Program-made: the position numbers and the translations under genes
Shown here: positions 18,439-27,437 of the stretch, piece after piece
Layout: every line of letters begins with the position of its first letter
How positions within the stretch are numbered: the first letter of the stretch is position 1
NCBI GenBank assembly: GCA_002151545.1
Contig: CP021237.1
Location: 1,302,001 to 1,366,000 of the forward strand
Source of the DNA: Sphingobacteriaceae bacterium GW460-11-11-14-LB5
GTDB taxonomy: Bacteria > Bacteroidota > Bacteroidia > Sphingobacteriales > Sphingobacteriaceae
Direction: 5' to 3'
DNA: 64,000 nt
The notes under the pieces: model-generated
Databases searched by the model: none
Told to the model about the DNA's origin: nothing
Seen by the model: the letters and a program-made list of their open reading frames with translations, nothing else

Positions 18439-18599
18439 CCAGATTCTTAACTATAAACCAAAACAAATGAAAATGAACTGCAGAAAATAAAAAAAGGGAA
18501 AAATTTTCATTTCTCCCTCCAAACTAAATAAATCTTCGAACCAGGTTCTCAATTGGCGTTGGCCCTGATTCAAATGGTAACTTAATTCTAAACAAAATT

Positions 18600-21500
18600 A
18601 TGCAAAATTTCTATGAAGTACGTGCCCGGCGCACGCTTACTTCAAAATTTCCTACACAATACTTTAGGAAGCTATTCTCTGTTTCTTTCATCGGAAGAAA
18701 AAAAATAACCTTCAGCTTCCTGATTTTATTCTTGCTGCTTGTACTTTCAAAAAATGGGCATGCGCAAACCACTCCGCTTATTAATTCAACTTTAACCGGA
18801 ACGGTTAGAGATGCCAGAACGGGTGAAACCTTACCAGGCGTAAATGTGGGCATAAATGGCACTACCCATACGGCACTAACAGATAATAATGGTATTTTTC
18901 GTTTCGTAACTGGACAAAAATTCCCCTATACGCTTACCATTAGTTTTGTAGGCTATAAAACATTGCAGGTAGTAGCCAACGGCTCGCCGCTTGAAGTAAA
19001 ACTTGAGGAACAGGTAAATACACTGAACAATGTAGTGGTAGTGGGTTACGGAACGCAGAAAAAAAGCGACTTTACAGGTTCACTTTCCTCCGTTCCCACT
19101 GAACTGAAAGGCGTTCCGGTGGCCTCACCAGACCGGCTTATCCAGGGTGCAATTTCTGGTGCCCAGGTTACCCAATCCAGCGGACAGCCTGGTGGTGGCG
19201 TTTCGATCCGGGTGCGTGGTGGAACATCTATTAATGCGGGGAACGAACCCCTTTATGTAATTGATGGTTTCCCGGTTTACAATGGCGATGCATCAGTTGA
19301 TGCCGGTATCACCAACGGACCGGCCATCAATCCACTTTCTGCAATTAATCCAGCCGATATCGAATCGATAGATGTACTTAAGGATGCTTCTGCAACTGCA
19401 ATTTACGGCTCTCGTGGTGCAAATGGTGTAATTCTGATTACCACTAAAAGAGGCAGCAAAAACAGTTTTTCCATTAACTACAGCGGTTATTACGGTACAC
19501 AAAAAGTGAGTAAGAATATAGGTGTATTGAATGCCAGGGAATGGGGAGCGCTAAAAAACGATGCCCTTACCGATGCGGGTAAAGCGCCCTTTTATACCCA
19601 GGCGCAGTTAGACCAGCTTGGAGAAGGAACCGACTGGCAAAGCGAGGCTTTCAGAACAGCACCCGTGCAGAATCACAGCCTTTCGATTTCGTCGGGCAAT
19701 GAAAAAACACGTTTATTACTTTCTGGAAATTACTTCAAACAAGAAGGGGTAATTTTAAATACAGGTTTTGACCGGTATTCGGCAAAGCTAAATATTGATC
19801 ATGAAGTAAACGCTAAATTCAAATTGGGGGCTTATCTGAACGGAAGTATAACCCATGCCGATGTGGCACCAAGCGGGATTGTGGCCAATATTCTTTCTAT
19901 GGTACCCGTTGTTCCGGTAAAAGATGCTAATGGGAATTTTACGGCAAACAGTAGTTTTGGGGCAACGGTTGCAAACCCGATAGCTACTTTAAGCTTGCAG
20001 ACCAACGAAACAAAAACCACCAGGTTTTTGGCCAACAGTTTTGGAGAATATACCATTATCGATGGATTAACAGCCAGGGTTTCTTTAGGTGCAGATATCA
20101 TCAATAACAAACAGAACAGATACCTGCCATCTGCACTTTACGAAAGTCTGCCAGGTGGAAATGCATCAATAGGCGCTTTATCAACATTAAACTGGCTAAA
20201 TGAAAATACAATTAACTACAAAAAAACAGTTAATGGAAAACATAGCTTCGATATCCTTTTAGGTAATACACAACAAAAATCGGTTACCGAGGTTTTTACC
20301 GCAGGTACTTCAAATTTTGTTAGCGATGCATTTAAATACAATAATCTGGCTTCCGGAACGGTGCTGGCAACCCCAACATCATTAAAAACAGAGTGGGCAC
20401 TGCAATCCTTCCTTGCCCGTATCAATTATGCCTACGATAATAAATACCTTTTAACCTTAACGGCCCGCGCCGATGGATCTTCAAGGTTCGGTATCAATAA
20501 CAAATGGGGAACTTTCCCTTCGGCAGCAATTGCCTGGAATGCCTCGAATGAGGGATTTCTTCAAGGCATAAAAGCCATTAGTTCGTTGAAATTCCGTTTT
20601 AGTGCGGGTGTAACCGGTAACCAGGAGATCGATCCATACCGATCACTTTCGCGCTTGTCGAGTTATCAATACACTTTTGCCAATACCCTGGTTAATGGTT
20701 TAGCCATAGCCAGTTTTGCAAACCCTGATTTAACATGGGAAAAAACAGCTCAATATAACTTTGGTATCGACCTGGAACTGTTTTCGGGCAGAATCCAGTT
20801 AACAACTGATGTGTATTATAAAAGAACTTCAGATTTATTGCTTGAAGTTCCGGTGCCCTATTCTTCAAGTTTGACCAGTGCATTTCAGAATTTAGGTGTA
20901 GTCAGGAACAAAGGGGTAGAGTTAGGACTGAAAACCATAAACTTCCAGGGCGATTTTAACTGGACAACCAACCTGATATTTTCTGCAAACAGAAATAAAA
21001 TTATTACGCTTGGTGGCGCGCCTTATTTCTTTGTTACAGATCCGGCCAGTCCCACCACTTTACCAACCCAGATTATTAAAGTTGGCGAATCGGTCGGTGC
21101 ATTTTACATGTACGAAACTGATGGTGTAAATCCTGCTACGGGCTTACAAAAGTACAAAGACCTGAATGGTGATGGTGCGATAACGCAGGATGCCGATCGC
21201 AAGATTGTGGGTAGTTCTCAACCAAAATTTTTGGCAAGCATAACCAATACTTTTAGGTGCAAAAATTTCGATTTGTCGGTTTTTTTCAATGCCTCGTATG
21301 GGAACAAAATCTTCAACTGGACGCGCGCCAACCTGGAGTTAGGAACTGGTTATACCGGTGCTGTAGCGACATTACTTGACCGCTGGACACCGACCAACCG
21401 GAATACTGATGTACACAAAGCCATCGAAAACCCGGCAGTAACTATTTCTGACCGCTTTGTGGAGGATGGCGCTTTCATCAGACTTAAAAATGTTTCTATT

Positions 21501-21713
21501 GGTTATAGCATTCCAGGCCGCTTACTCTCCAAATTGAAATTAAGTGCACTAAGGGTGTATGTCTCAGGTTCTAACCTTTACACGTGGACGAAGTATACTG
21601 GCTACGATCCGGAGGTAAGCACCAATGGACAGAACTCGATAAGCACGGGGATGGATAGGGCAGCTTATCCGAATGCAAAATCAATTCAGGGTGGCATCAG
21701 CCTAACGCTTTAA
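18600..21713 (+). CDS. SusC/RagA-family TonB-dependent transporter of the sulfatase operon
   Basis: 1037 residues. About 35 basic N-terminal residues precede a long hydrophobic segment (KITFSFLILFLLLVLSKNGHAQ), so the true start may be internal. A carboxypeptidase-D-like domain follows (STLTGTVRDARTGETLPGVNV), then the plug with VVVVGYGTQKKSDFTGS and SIDVLKDASATAIYGSRGA. The barrel ends in GGISLTL. The 161-base gap after the formylglycine enzyme contains only a weak GGGA...TCCC hairpin near 18495-18520 and no strong promoter, so cotranscription is plausible. With SusD at 21741 and the sulfatase at 23306 it likely imports a sulfate ester. Its ligand is inferred from the neighbours only. Confidence 0.96.
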   Translation: MQNFYEVRARRTLTSKFPTQYFRKLFSVSFIGRKKITFSFLILFLLLVLSKNGHAQTTPLINSTLTGTVRDARTGETLPGVNVGINGTTHTALTDNNGIFRFVTGQKFPYTLTISFVGYKTLQVVANGSPLEVKLEEQVNTLNNVVVVGYGTQKKSDFTGSLSSVPTELKGVPVASPDRLIQGAISGAQVTQSSGQPGGGVSIRVRGGTSINAGNEPLYVIDGFPVYNGDASVDAGITNGPAINPLSAINPADIESIDVLKDASATAIYGSRGANGVILITTKRGSKNSFSINYSGYYGTQKVSKNIGVLNAREWGALKNDALTDAGKAPFYTQAQLDQLGEGTDWQSEAFRTAPVQNHSLSISSGNEKTRLLLSGNYFKQEGVILNTGFDRYSAKLNIDHEVNAKFKLGAYLNGSITHADVAPSGIVANILSMVPVVPVKDANGNFTANSSFGATVANPIATLSLQTNETKTTRFLANSFGEYTIIDGLTARVSLGADIINNKQNRYLPSALYESLPGGNASIGALSTLNWLNENTINYKKTVNGKHSFDILLGNTQQKSVTEVFTAGTSNFVSDAFKYNNLASGTVLATPTSLKTEWALQSFLARINYAYDNKYLLTLTARADGSSRFGINNKWGTFPSAAIAWNASNEGFLQGIKAISSLKFRFSAGVTGNQEIDPYRSLSRLSSYQYTFANTLVNGLAIASFANPDLTWEKTAQYNFGIDLELFSGRIQLTTDVYYKRTSDLLLEVPVPYSSSLTSAFQNLGVVRNKGVELGLKTINFQGDFNWTTNLIFSANRNKIITLGGAPYFFVTDPASPTTLPTQIIKVGESVGAFYMYETDGVNPATGLQKYKDLNGDGAITQDADRKIVGSSQPKFLASITNTFRCKNFDLSVFFNASYGNKIFNWTRANLELGTGYTGAVATLLDRWTPTNRNTDVHKAIENPAVTISDRFVEDGAFIRLKNVSIGYSIPGRLLSKLKLSALRVYVSGSNLYTWTKYTGYDPEVSTNGQNSISTGMDRAAYPNAKSIQGGISLTL

Positions 21714-21740
21714 TTTTTTCAAAATCTAATTTTTATTACG

Positions 21741-23261
21741 ATGAAAATAAAATATTTACTGCTGGCAATTGCTGTTGCCAGTCTTTCAGCCTGCGTAAAA
21801 CTGGATGAAAACCCAAAATCATTCATCTCGCCAGAGCAATTTTACAAAACAGCTGGCGATGCTGTTTCTGCTGTTAATGCCATATATTATCCAATGGTTG
21901 ACAATAGCACAGGTGCTCAGCCGATATATAACCGGCTGTTTTATACAGGATTGGATTTCCTGACGGATGATCTGGATGCTGGTCCGGGCTCTCCCAATGC
22001 AGAAGTAAGGGCACTGGCCAAGTTAACCCATGCTTCTACAAATTTACGCATCCAACAAATCTGGACGGAACATTACGAGGGCATTAATAAAGCTAATATT
22101 GCCCTGGAAAGAATTCCTGCGATAGAAATGGATGGCAAACTTAAAAACCGCTTACTTGGTGAAGCCAAATTTTTGAGGGCCTTTTATTATTTCAATTTAG
22201 TCAGGCTTTATGGCGATGTTCCATTGCTGTTAAAAGACCAGACACAGTTGAGCATTGCTGAACTGCAGGTACCACGAACACCGAAAGAACAGGTTTATCT
22301 GCAGATTATCAATGATCTGGAAACCGCGGCCTCTTTATTCAAAGCGGGCTCAGGCGGTGAAGCAGGTCGTGCTACCGAAGGTGCTGCGGTGGCCTTGTTA
22401 TCCAAAGTGTATTTAACCAGAAGAGATTGGGCCAATGCCGTGAAATATGCCGAAGCCGTAATTACAGGCAGTTATGGTTACGCATTATTTGATGATTATG
22501 CACAGGTTTTTCTTCCGGCATATAAAAATGGAAAAGAGCACATTTTTTCTGCACAGATAAAAGGAAGTACAATCAGCACCGGTCATTTAATTACCTCAAG
22601 TGATATCCGCTCCGGTGTTCCCGGATTAAAAGGATCCTACGGAAATCAATTGGCTTTTTATACCGTTGGAAGCGATAATTTTTTCAGTCTGTACAAACTT
22701 TATTCGGGAAAGGATAAAAGAAAGCGTGTATCATTTGTCACTTATTATACCAGTCCGACAGATGGTAAAAAGTATGCCACGATCAATGCACCAGGGGATT
22801 CTGTTCCTTTCATCAATAAAAACTGGGACCCTAATTATGCCAGCACCGGAAACTCTGATGCCAATATGAACATCTTACGTTTTGCAGAAGTGATTTTGAT
22901 AGACGCTGAAGCTGAAAATGAACTTAACGGGCCAACAAGCAAAGCTTATACTTCAATTAACAAAATCAGGAAAAGGGCTGGCCTGGCCGATTTAACAACA
23001 GGATTAACCAAAGATCAGTTCAGGGATTCGGTTTATCTGGATCGCCGCCTCGAACTGGTAGGCGAATGCCACAGGTATTTCGATCTGATCCGTCAAACGG
23101 GAACCGAAGTTACAGGCGTTGGTCCTGAAGGGAAAGGGATTTTACTTAAAAACCTGAAGCTGGTTGGAAAAACGAATGTAGCTGCGCGACATTATTTATA
23201 TGCCATCCCACAGGGTGAAATTGATAGAAACCCAAAACTTACCCAAAACCCAGGCTGGTAA
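21741..23261 (+). CDS. SusD/RagB-family lipoprotein of the sulfatase operon
   Basis: 506 residues with lipobox SLSAC after the signal segment. SusD-like features: LLGEAKFLRAFYYFNLVRLYGDVPLL in the N-terminal TPR half, LRFAEVILIDAEAENELNG and RRLELVGECHRYFDLIRQTG in the second half, and the family ending YAIPQGEIDRNPKLTQNPGW. It begins 27 bases after the SusC stop and ends 44 bases before the sulfatase start, as expected for one operon. It binds substrate on the cell surface and hands it to the SusC barrel. Confidence 0.97.
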   Translation: MKIKYLLLAIAVASLSACVKLDENPKSFISPEQFYKTAGDAVSAVNAIYYPMVDNSTGAQPIYNRLFYTGLDFLTDDLDAGPGSPNAEVRALAKLTHASTNLRIQQIWTEHYEGINKANIALERIPAIEMDGKLKNRLLGEAKFLRAFYYFNLVRLYGDVPLLLKDQTQLSIAELQVPRTPKEQVYLQIINDLETAASLFKAGSGGEAGRATEGAAVALLSKVYLTRRDWANAVKYAEAVITGSYGYALFDDYAQVFLPAYKNGKEHIFSAQIKGSTISTGHLITSSDIRSGVPGLKGSYGNQLAFYTVGSDNFFSLYKLYSGKDKRKRVSFVTYYTSPTDGKKYATINAPGDSVPFINKNWDPNYASTGNSDANMNILRFAEVILIDAEAENELNGPTSKAYTSINKIRKRAGLADLTTGLTKDQFRDSVYLDRRLELVGECHRYFDLIRQTGTEVTGVGPEGKGILLKNLKLVGKTNVAARHYLYAIPQGEIDRNPKLTQNPGW

Positions 23262-23305
23262 GAAACAAATTTTTAGAAAACCATAAACTTTAAATGATAC
23301 GTATT

Positions 23306-25621
23306 ATGAAAAGGATACATTATAAGATTGCGGGAGCAGCTATTTTAATATCATCGATATTTCAAGCGGCATCTGCACAAACATCAAACCCATTAACATC
23401 CGATCAGGGTTTTAAAGGCAAAATTGGCAGAACAGCAGCCGAATCTCAGGAATATTTTCCCGAAAAGAAAAAAGCACCTGCTGGTGCACCAAATGTAATT
23501 GTATTTTTAATTGATGATGCCGGTTATGGCACATCGAGTGCTTTTGGAGGTTTAATGCAAACACCGGTGTTGGATAGTTTGGCCAATAATGGGTTACGTT
23601 ATACTAATTTCCACTCTACAGGAGTTTGTTCCCCAACACGTGCTGCGCTGCTCACTGGCCGTAACCACCATTCGGTACATATGGGTACCTTAAATTACAG
23701 TTCGAGTGGTTTCCCGGGTTATGATGCAATTATGCCAGCCGATAAGGGAACAATTGCCGAAGTGCTGCACGAAAATAACTATAGCACCTTTGCTGTAGGA
23801 AAATATCATGTTGCGCCGATCAATGAAATTACAGCAATTGGCCCCTACGATAGATGGGCTGTTGGCCGGGGTTTCGATCACTTTTATGGATTTCAGCTGG
23901 GGCATACCGATCAGTATCATCCAAATCTTTACGAAGACACTAAAGTTGTTGATCCGGAACCAAATGGGAAACACCTGACCACGCTATTAGCTGACAAAGC
24001 GATCAACTATATTTCTAATCAAAAATCCATTGCACATGATAAACCTTTCTTCCTCTATTTTGCAACCGGTGCAATTCATTCTCCGCATCAGGTAGATAAA
24101 AAATGGAGCGATTTGTATAAAGGCAAATTTGATAAAGGCTGGGATTGGTACAGAGAAGAAGTTTTTGCCCGTCAGAAAAAACTGGGAGTAATCCCTGCCA
24201 ATGCGGTGCTGCCCGATCGCGATCCTACGGTTAAAGCCTGGAATAGCTTATCGCCAGAGCAAAAGAAAGTATATGCCCGTTTTATGGAAATTTATGCGGG
24301 TTTCTTAACGCATGCGGATTACGAGTTTGGCCGCATTGTTAACTATGTAAAAGAAATCGGACAGGCAGACAATACGGTGATCCTGGTGAGTATTGGCGAT
24401 AACGGATCAAGTCACAGCCCGGAGCATGGTAGTTTAAATGGTTATATCAGCTCACTGGATGAAGATAAACAAGTTGCAGCGTTATATAAAAACATTGATA
24501 AACTGGGTACAGAACACTCTTTTGAAGATGCACCCTCAGGCTGGACCCAGGCAACCAATACACCGTTCAGGTTATGGAAAGCAGACCCGAACAGTGAGGG
24601 CGGTACGCACCAGCCGCTTATTGTGTATTATCCGAATGGCCAGTTAAAAAAGGGCGATATCCGCGGTCAATACGGGCATGTAATTGATATTGCACCAACC
24701 ATATATGAGTTAACAGGAGCAAAGGTTCCTGAAGTTATTAAAGGAAGTGTACAGAAACCGATTGAAGGGACAAGTTTGGTTTATTCATTTAAAGATGCCA
24801 ATGCCGAAAACAGGCACAAAATTCAGTACTATGAGTTATTTGGAAAGCGGGCCATTGTGAAGGACGGCTGGAAAGCTTCTGTTTTTCATAAATCCGGAAG
24901 TGATTTTAATCAAGATGTATGGGAGCTTTATAACCTGAATGACGATTTTAACGAACGTATTAACCTAGCTGCAAAATACCCTGAAAAAGTAAAAGATTTA
25001 CAGGCACTTTTTGAGCAGGAGGCCATTAAGTATAATGTATTTCCATTAAATGATAATGCACTCGGCCACAGCGTCGGCGGAAGAGCCCGCAGTCCTTTTG
25101 GTCTTGATAAAAAGGTGGTGCTTTACCCGGGTATTGAGCAGTTTTTAACCCTTAGCGGACCACAGTTCCAGAACGATGCATTTTCAATTACTGCAGATGT
25201 TGATATCAAATCGGCAGGAGCACAAGGAGTTTTATTTGCTACCGGCTCTGAATTTGAAGGTTTAAGTTTATTTATTAAAGATGGCAAATTTGTAGTGGCA
25301 CATAACACAGGCAGCATTGTTAAGTATCTGGAATCGAATGTTCCGGTTTCAGTTGGCAAATCAAAACTGAAGTTCGAATTTAATTTCACTGCGCCGGCTC
25401 ACGAAAGTAAAGATAAAAATGCACCTGCAGGTACTGAGGCGATTTATATCAATGATAAAAAGGTAGGCGAGCGCAATGTTGTTGCTGCAGAAGGTAGAAT
25501 TGCAATATATAAAGATGGGATCGACGTAGGTGCAGACAGAAATTCGACTGTAACCGATCGTTACAAAGCACCCTTTAACTTTACGGGAAAGTTAAACAAC
25601 ATCACTATTGAATATAAATAA
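23306..25621 (+). CDS. Large Cys-type arylsulfatase-like sulfatase
   Basis: 771 residues from ATG 23306; another ATG at 23294 adds four residues, but the internal one gives a normal basic signal peptide (MKRIHYKIAGAAILISS, cleavage after AASAQ). FLIDDAGYG holds the Asp pair of the calcium site. TGVCSPTRAALLTGR is the perfect C-S-P-T-R sulfatase signature (Cys108 to become formylglycine). GKYHV, the GAIHSPHQ segment and SIGDNGSS supply the remaining metal and sulfate ligands. The length and the C-terminal beta-sandwich-like extension (residues about 600-771) fit the large bacterial arylsulfatase type rather than the roughly 500-residue glycan exo-sulfatases. With FGE, SusC and SusD in the same operon, a role in sulfate release from an imported ester is likely. 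Confidence 0.95.
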   Translation: MKRIHYKIAGAAILISSIFQAASAQTSNPLTSDQGFKGKIGRTAAESQEYFPEKKKAPAGAPNVIVFLIDDAGYGTSSAFGGLMQTPVLDSLANNGLRYTNFHSTGVCSPTRAALLTGRNHHSVHMGTLNYSSSGFPGYDAIMPADKGTIAEVLHENNYSTFAVGKYHVAPINEITAIGPYDRWAVGRGFDHFYGFQLGHTDQYHPNLYEDTKVVDPEPNGKHLTTLLADKAINYISNQKSIAHDKPFFLYFATGAIHSPHQVDKKWSDLYKGKFDKGWDWYREEVFARQKKLGVIPANAVLPDRDPTVKAWNSLSPEQKKVYARFMEIYAGFLTHADYEFGRIVNYVKEIGQADNTVILVSIGDNGSSHSPEHGSLNGYISSLDEDKQVAALYKNIDKLGTEHSFEDAPSGWTQATNTPFRLWKADPNSEGGTHQPLIVYYPNGQLKKGDIRGQYGHVIDIAPTIYELTGAKVPEVIKGSVQKPIEGTSLVYSFKDANAENRHKIQYYELFGKRAIVKDGWKASVFHKSGSDFNQDVWELYNLNDDFNERINLAAKYPEKVKDLQALFEQEAIKYNVFPLNDNALGHSVGGRARSPFGLDKKVVLYPGIEQFLTLSGPQFQNDAFSITADVDIKSAGAQGVLFATGSEFEGLSLFIKDGKFVVAHNTGSIVKYLESNVPVSVGKSKLKFEFNFTAPAHESKDKNAPAGTEAIYINDKKVGERNVVAAEGRIAIYKDGIDVGADRNSTVTDRYKAPFNFTGKLNNITIEYK

Positions 25622-25631
25622 GACGATAAAT

Positions 25632-25668
25632 AACAGGCTGCCATCTTTTGGTAGCCTGTTTTGTTTTA
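25632..25668 (+). terminator. Terminator of the sulfatase operon
   Basis: AACAGGCTGCC / GGTAGCCTGTT (one G-U pair) with a 7-base loop, then TTTGTTTT. It ends the operon 11 bases past the sulfatase stop and rules out translation starting at 25661 for the next gene. Confidence 0.88.
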
Positions 25669-25693
25669 CTACAATTTCTCAAATCGATATCAA

Positions 25694-26958
25694 ATGAAAA
25701 TAATACTCAGAATTTTTATGCTCGCTGTTTTGGCAAAAAGCACATGGGCACAAGATAAAGCCGGTGATCCTATTTTTAATGGCAATAAATTGTTCGCCGA
25801 TGTAAAGCAATACGTTGACTTTGGGATTCACAGAACTGCGACAGATGGCGATAACCAAACATCGGCATGGCTGAAAAATAAACTGGATAAATTAGGGTAT
25901 AAAACCGAATACCTTTATTTTCCGGTGAAGCAGTATTTTTTGGAAAGCGCTTCACTACAAGTAAAAAATAAAGTATTAAATGTATTTCCGCTTTGGCCTG
26001 TTGCCCAGGCCAATGTGTCTTTAAATGCGGTTTTAGTTGATGCAGATAAGAACAAACAGTCAGTTTCGGGAAAAATTGCCATCATCAGATTAAAAAAAGA
26101 AGACCGTCAATACATTGACCGTTTAGAAAAACTCGATCGCTTTAATGATTTGATTGCCCGGCATGCCAGTGCTATAATTTTGATTGTGGATAATGAAGCA
26201 GGCCAAATAGCTGCTTTAAATACCCAACCAAATGCATCGTGGAAAATTCCTGTGGTCAGATTGCACCAAAAGATACCGCACAGTTAATCAGCGGTGCCAC
26301 AGCTTCCCTTCAGATTAAAGGCAGTTTAAAAGATGTACAGGCACGTAACGTAATCGCCAAAATTGGATCTGGCAAAAAAGAAGTCATTGTTTCTACTCCA
26401 ATTAGCGGCTGGTTTACCTGCGGTGGAGAGCGCGGACCTGGAATTGCAATTTTTAATGCCATCGCCGAATGGGTAAGCGTTACCAAACCACCGTATACCT
26501 TTGTTTTTATCGCAAATTCATCTCACGAACTGGAAGATCATAGGGGAACTCATGTATTTATTGATAAAAGGGCACCAAAACCAGAAAATGTCAGGCTGTG
26601 GGTGCATTTTGGTGCGAGTTTTGCCATAAACGCATATCAAAAAACAACTGACGGAATAAAGAAACTTGATGCTGTTGATCCTAAGAGGAGGGTTTATTAT
26701 AGCTCAAATATGGAGAATACAATCCATAAAGCCTTTGATAACAGACCGATCGCTCAGCTGAAGGATGTTGCCTTAGGAGAGCTTAGTGTAGCCAAAAAAT
26801 ACGGGTACGCTTCTTATTTCGGTTTTGTTGGGGCCGATTTTAATCCTTATTTTCATACCCCAGTTGATGATGAGACCGCAACATCGCCAAAAATATTAGA
26901 AGAAACGGCTTTACTGATCAGGAATGCAATTGAATTAGAATTGGCAAATCACTTGTAA
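25694..26958 (+). pseudogene. M28-like (PA-domain peptidase fold) secreted protein, frameshifted
   Basis: ATG 25694 starts a signal peptide (ends STWAQD). The frame stops at 26285-26287, but the downstream frame from about 26257 continues the same protein: WKIPVV joins QIAPKDTAQLISGATA if one base is added between 26256 and 26257. Joined, it is about 421 residues, with an M28-like fold: NQTSAWLKNKLDKLGYKTE, an inserted PA-like domain, SGWFTCGGERGPGIAIFNAI, FIANSSHELEDHRG and the terminal FHTPVDDETATSPKILEET. The His-x-Asp metal ligands of M28 peptidases (usually in an H-x-D pattern before the GADDN motif) are replaced (STPISG), so even a repaired protein may not be a metallopeptidase. Frameshift is seen; family is likely. 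Confidence 0.75.
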
Positions 26959-26975
26959 TGAAATTTAGATGATTT

Positions 26976-27287
26976 ATGGAAAATAAGATAGATGAAATGC
27001 TAACAAAATATAACCTGAATACGGAAGATAGCATTTTATCTATTTTGGAAGATTTTAGAGATGAAAATGAGGTTCGCGAATATTGTATGAGGGTTTTACA
27101 GGCCTATCCTGACCTGAAAAAAGAAGACTGGATAATCGGAATGGAAGGGGGGGACTACATTTACAGTTTTGAGGGCAATTTTATTTTTATCACCGATGAT
27201 ATCTGGAGTTTTAATTTAGTGGCCAAAAAGCCTGTATTGGAATTATTGGCAGAGAAAATGAGATTGTTGAGGCAATCAACGCTTTGA
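26976..27287 (+). CDS. Small acidic hypothetical protein
   Basis: 103 residues, no signal peptide and no membrane segment, so probably cytoplasmic. The N-terminal 60 residues are helical and rich in Glu and Asp; the middle has GMEGGDYIYSFEGNFIFITDDIWSFNL, which looks like beta strands. I do not recognise a family. It starts 17 bases after the M28-like gene and may be cotranscribed. Real coding is supported by protein-like composition and lack of overlap with other genes. Confidence 0.6.
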   Translation: MENKIDEMLTKYNLNTEDSILSILEDFRDENEVREYCMRVLQAYPDLKKEDWIIGMEGGDYIYSFEGNFIFITDDIWSFNLVAKKPVLELLAEKMRLLRQSTL

Positions 27288-27424
27288 AAGAAGAGGAAAG
27301 ATAAAACAGTTTAATTTTATGGTGTTTTGCCTTACTTTATCTGGTGGTAATTAAGAAATCAAACACTCCATCATTCCATAGGCTAGCATATCCTTTACCA
27401 ATTCGGTATTAGCAAGCGAAAATT

Positions 27425-27432
27425 TATATTTG
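27425..27432 (+). promoter_or_regulatory. Candidate -7 promoter element TATATTTG, almost at the start codon
   Basis: Matches TAnnTTTG only five bases before ATG 27438. If used, the mRNA of the PL8 gene would be nearly leaderless. Confidence 0.4.
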
Positions 27433-27437
27433 CCGAT

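Noticed and set aside
25661-25693. TTG start at 25661 for the M28-like gene
   Set aside because: It lies inside the operon terminator hairpin; ATG 25694 gives a good signal peptide.
5890-26262. Programmed ribosomal frameshifting at the two broken genes
   Set aside because: Neither site has a slippery heptamer or a nearby structure that would promote it; single-base loss explains both.
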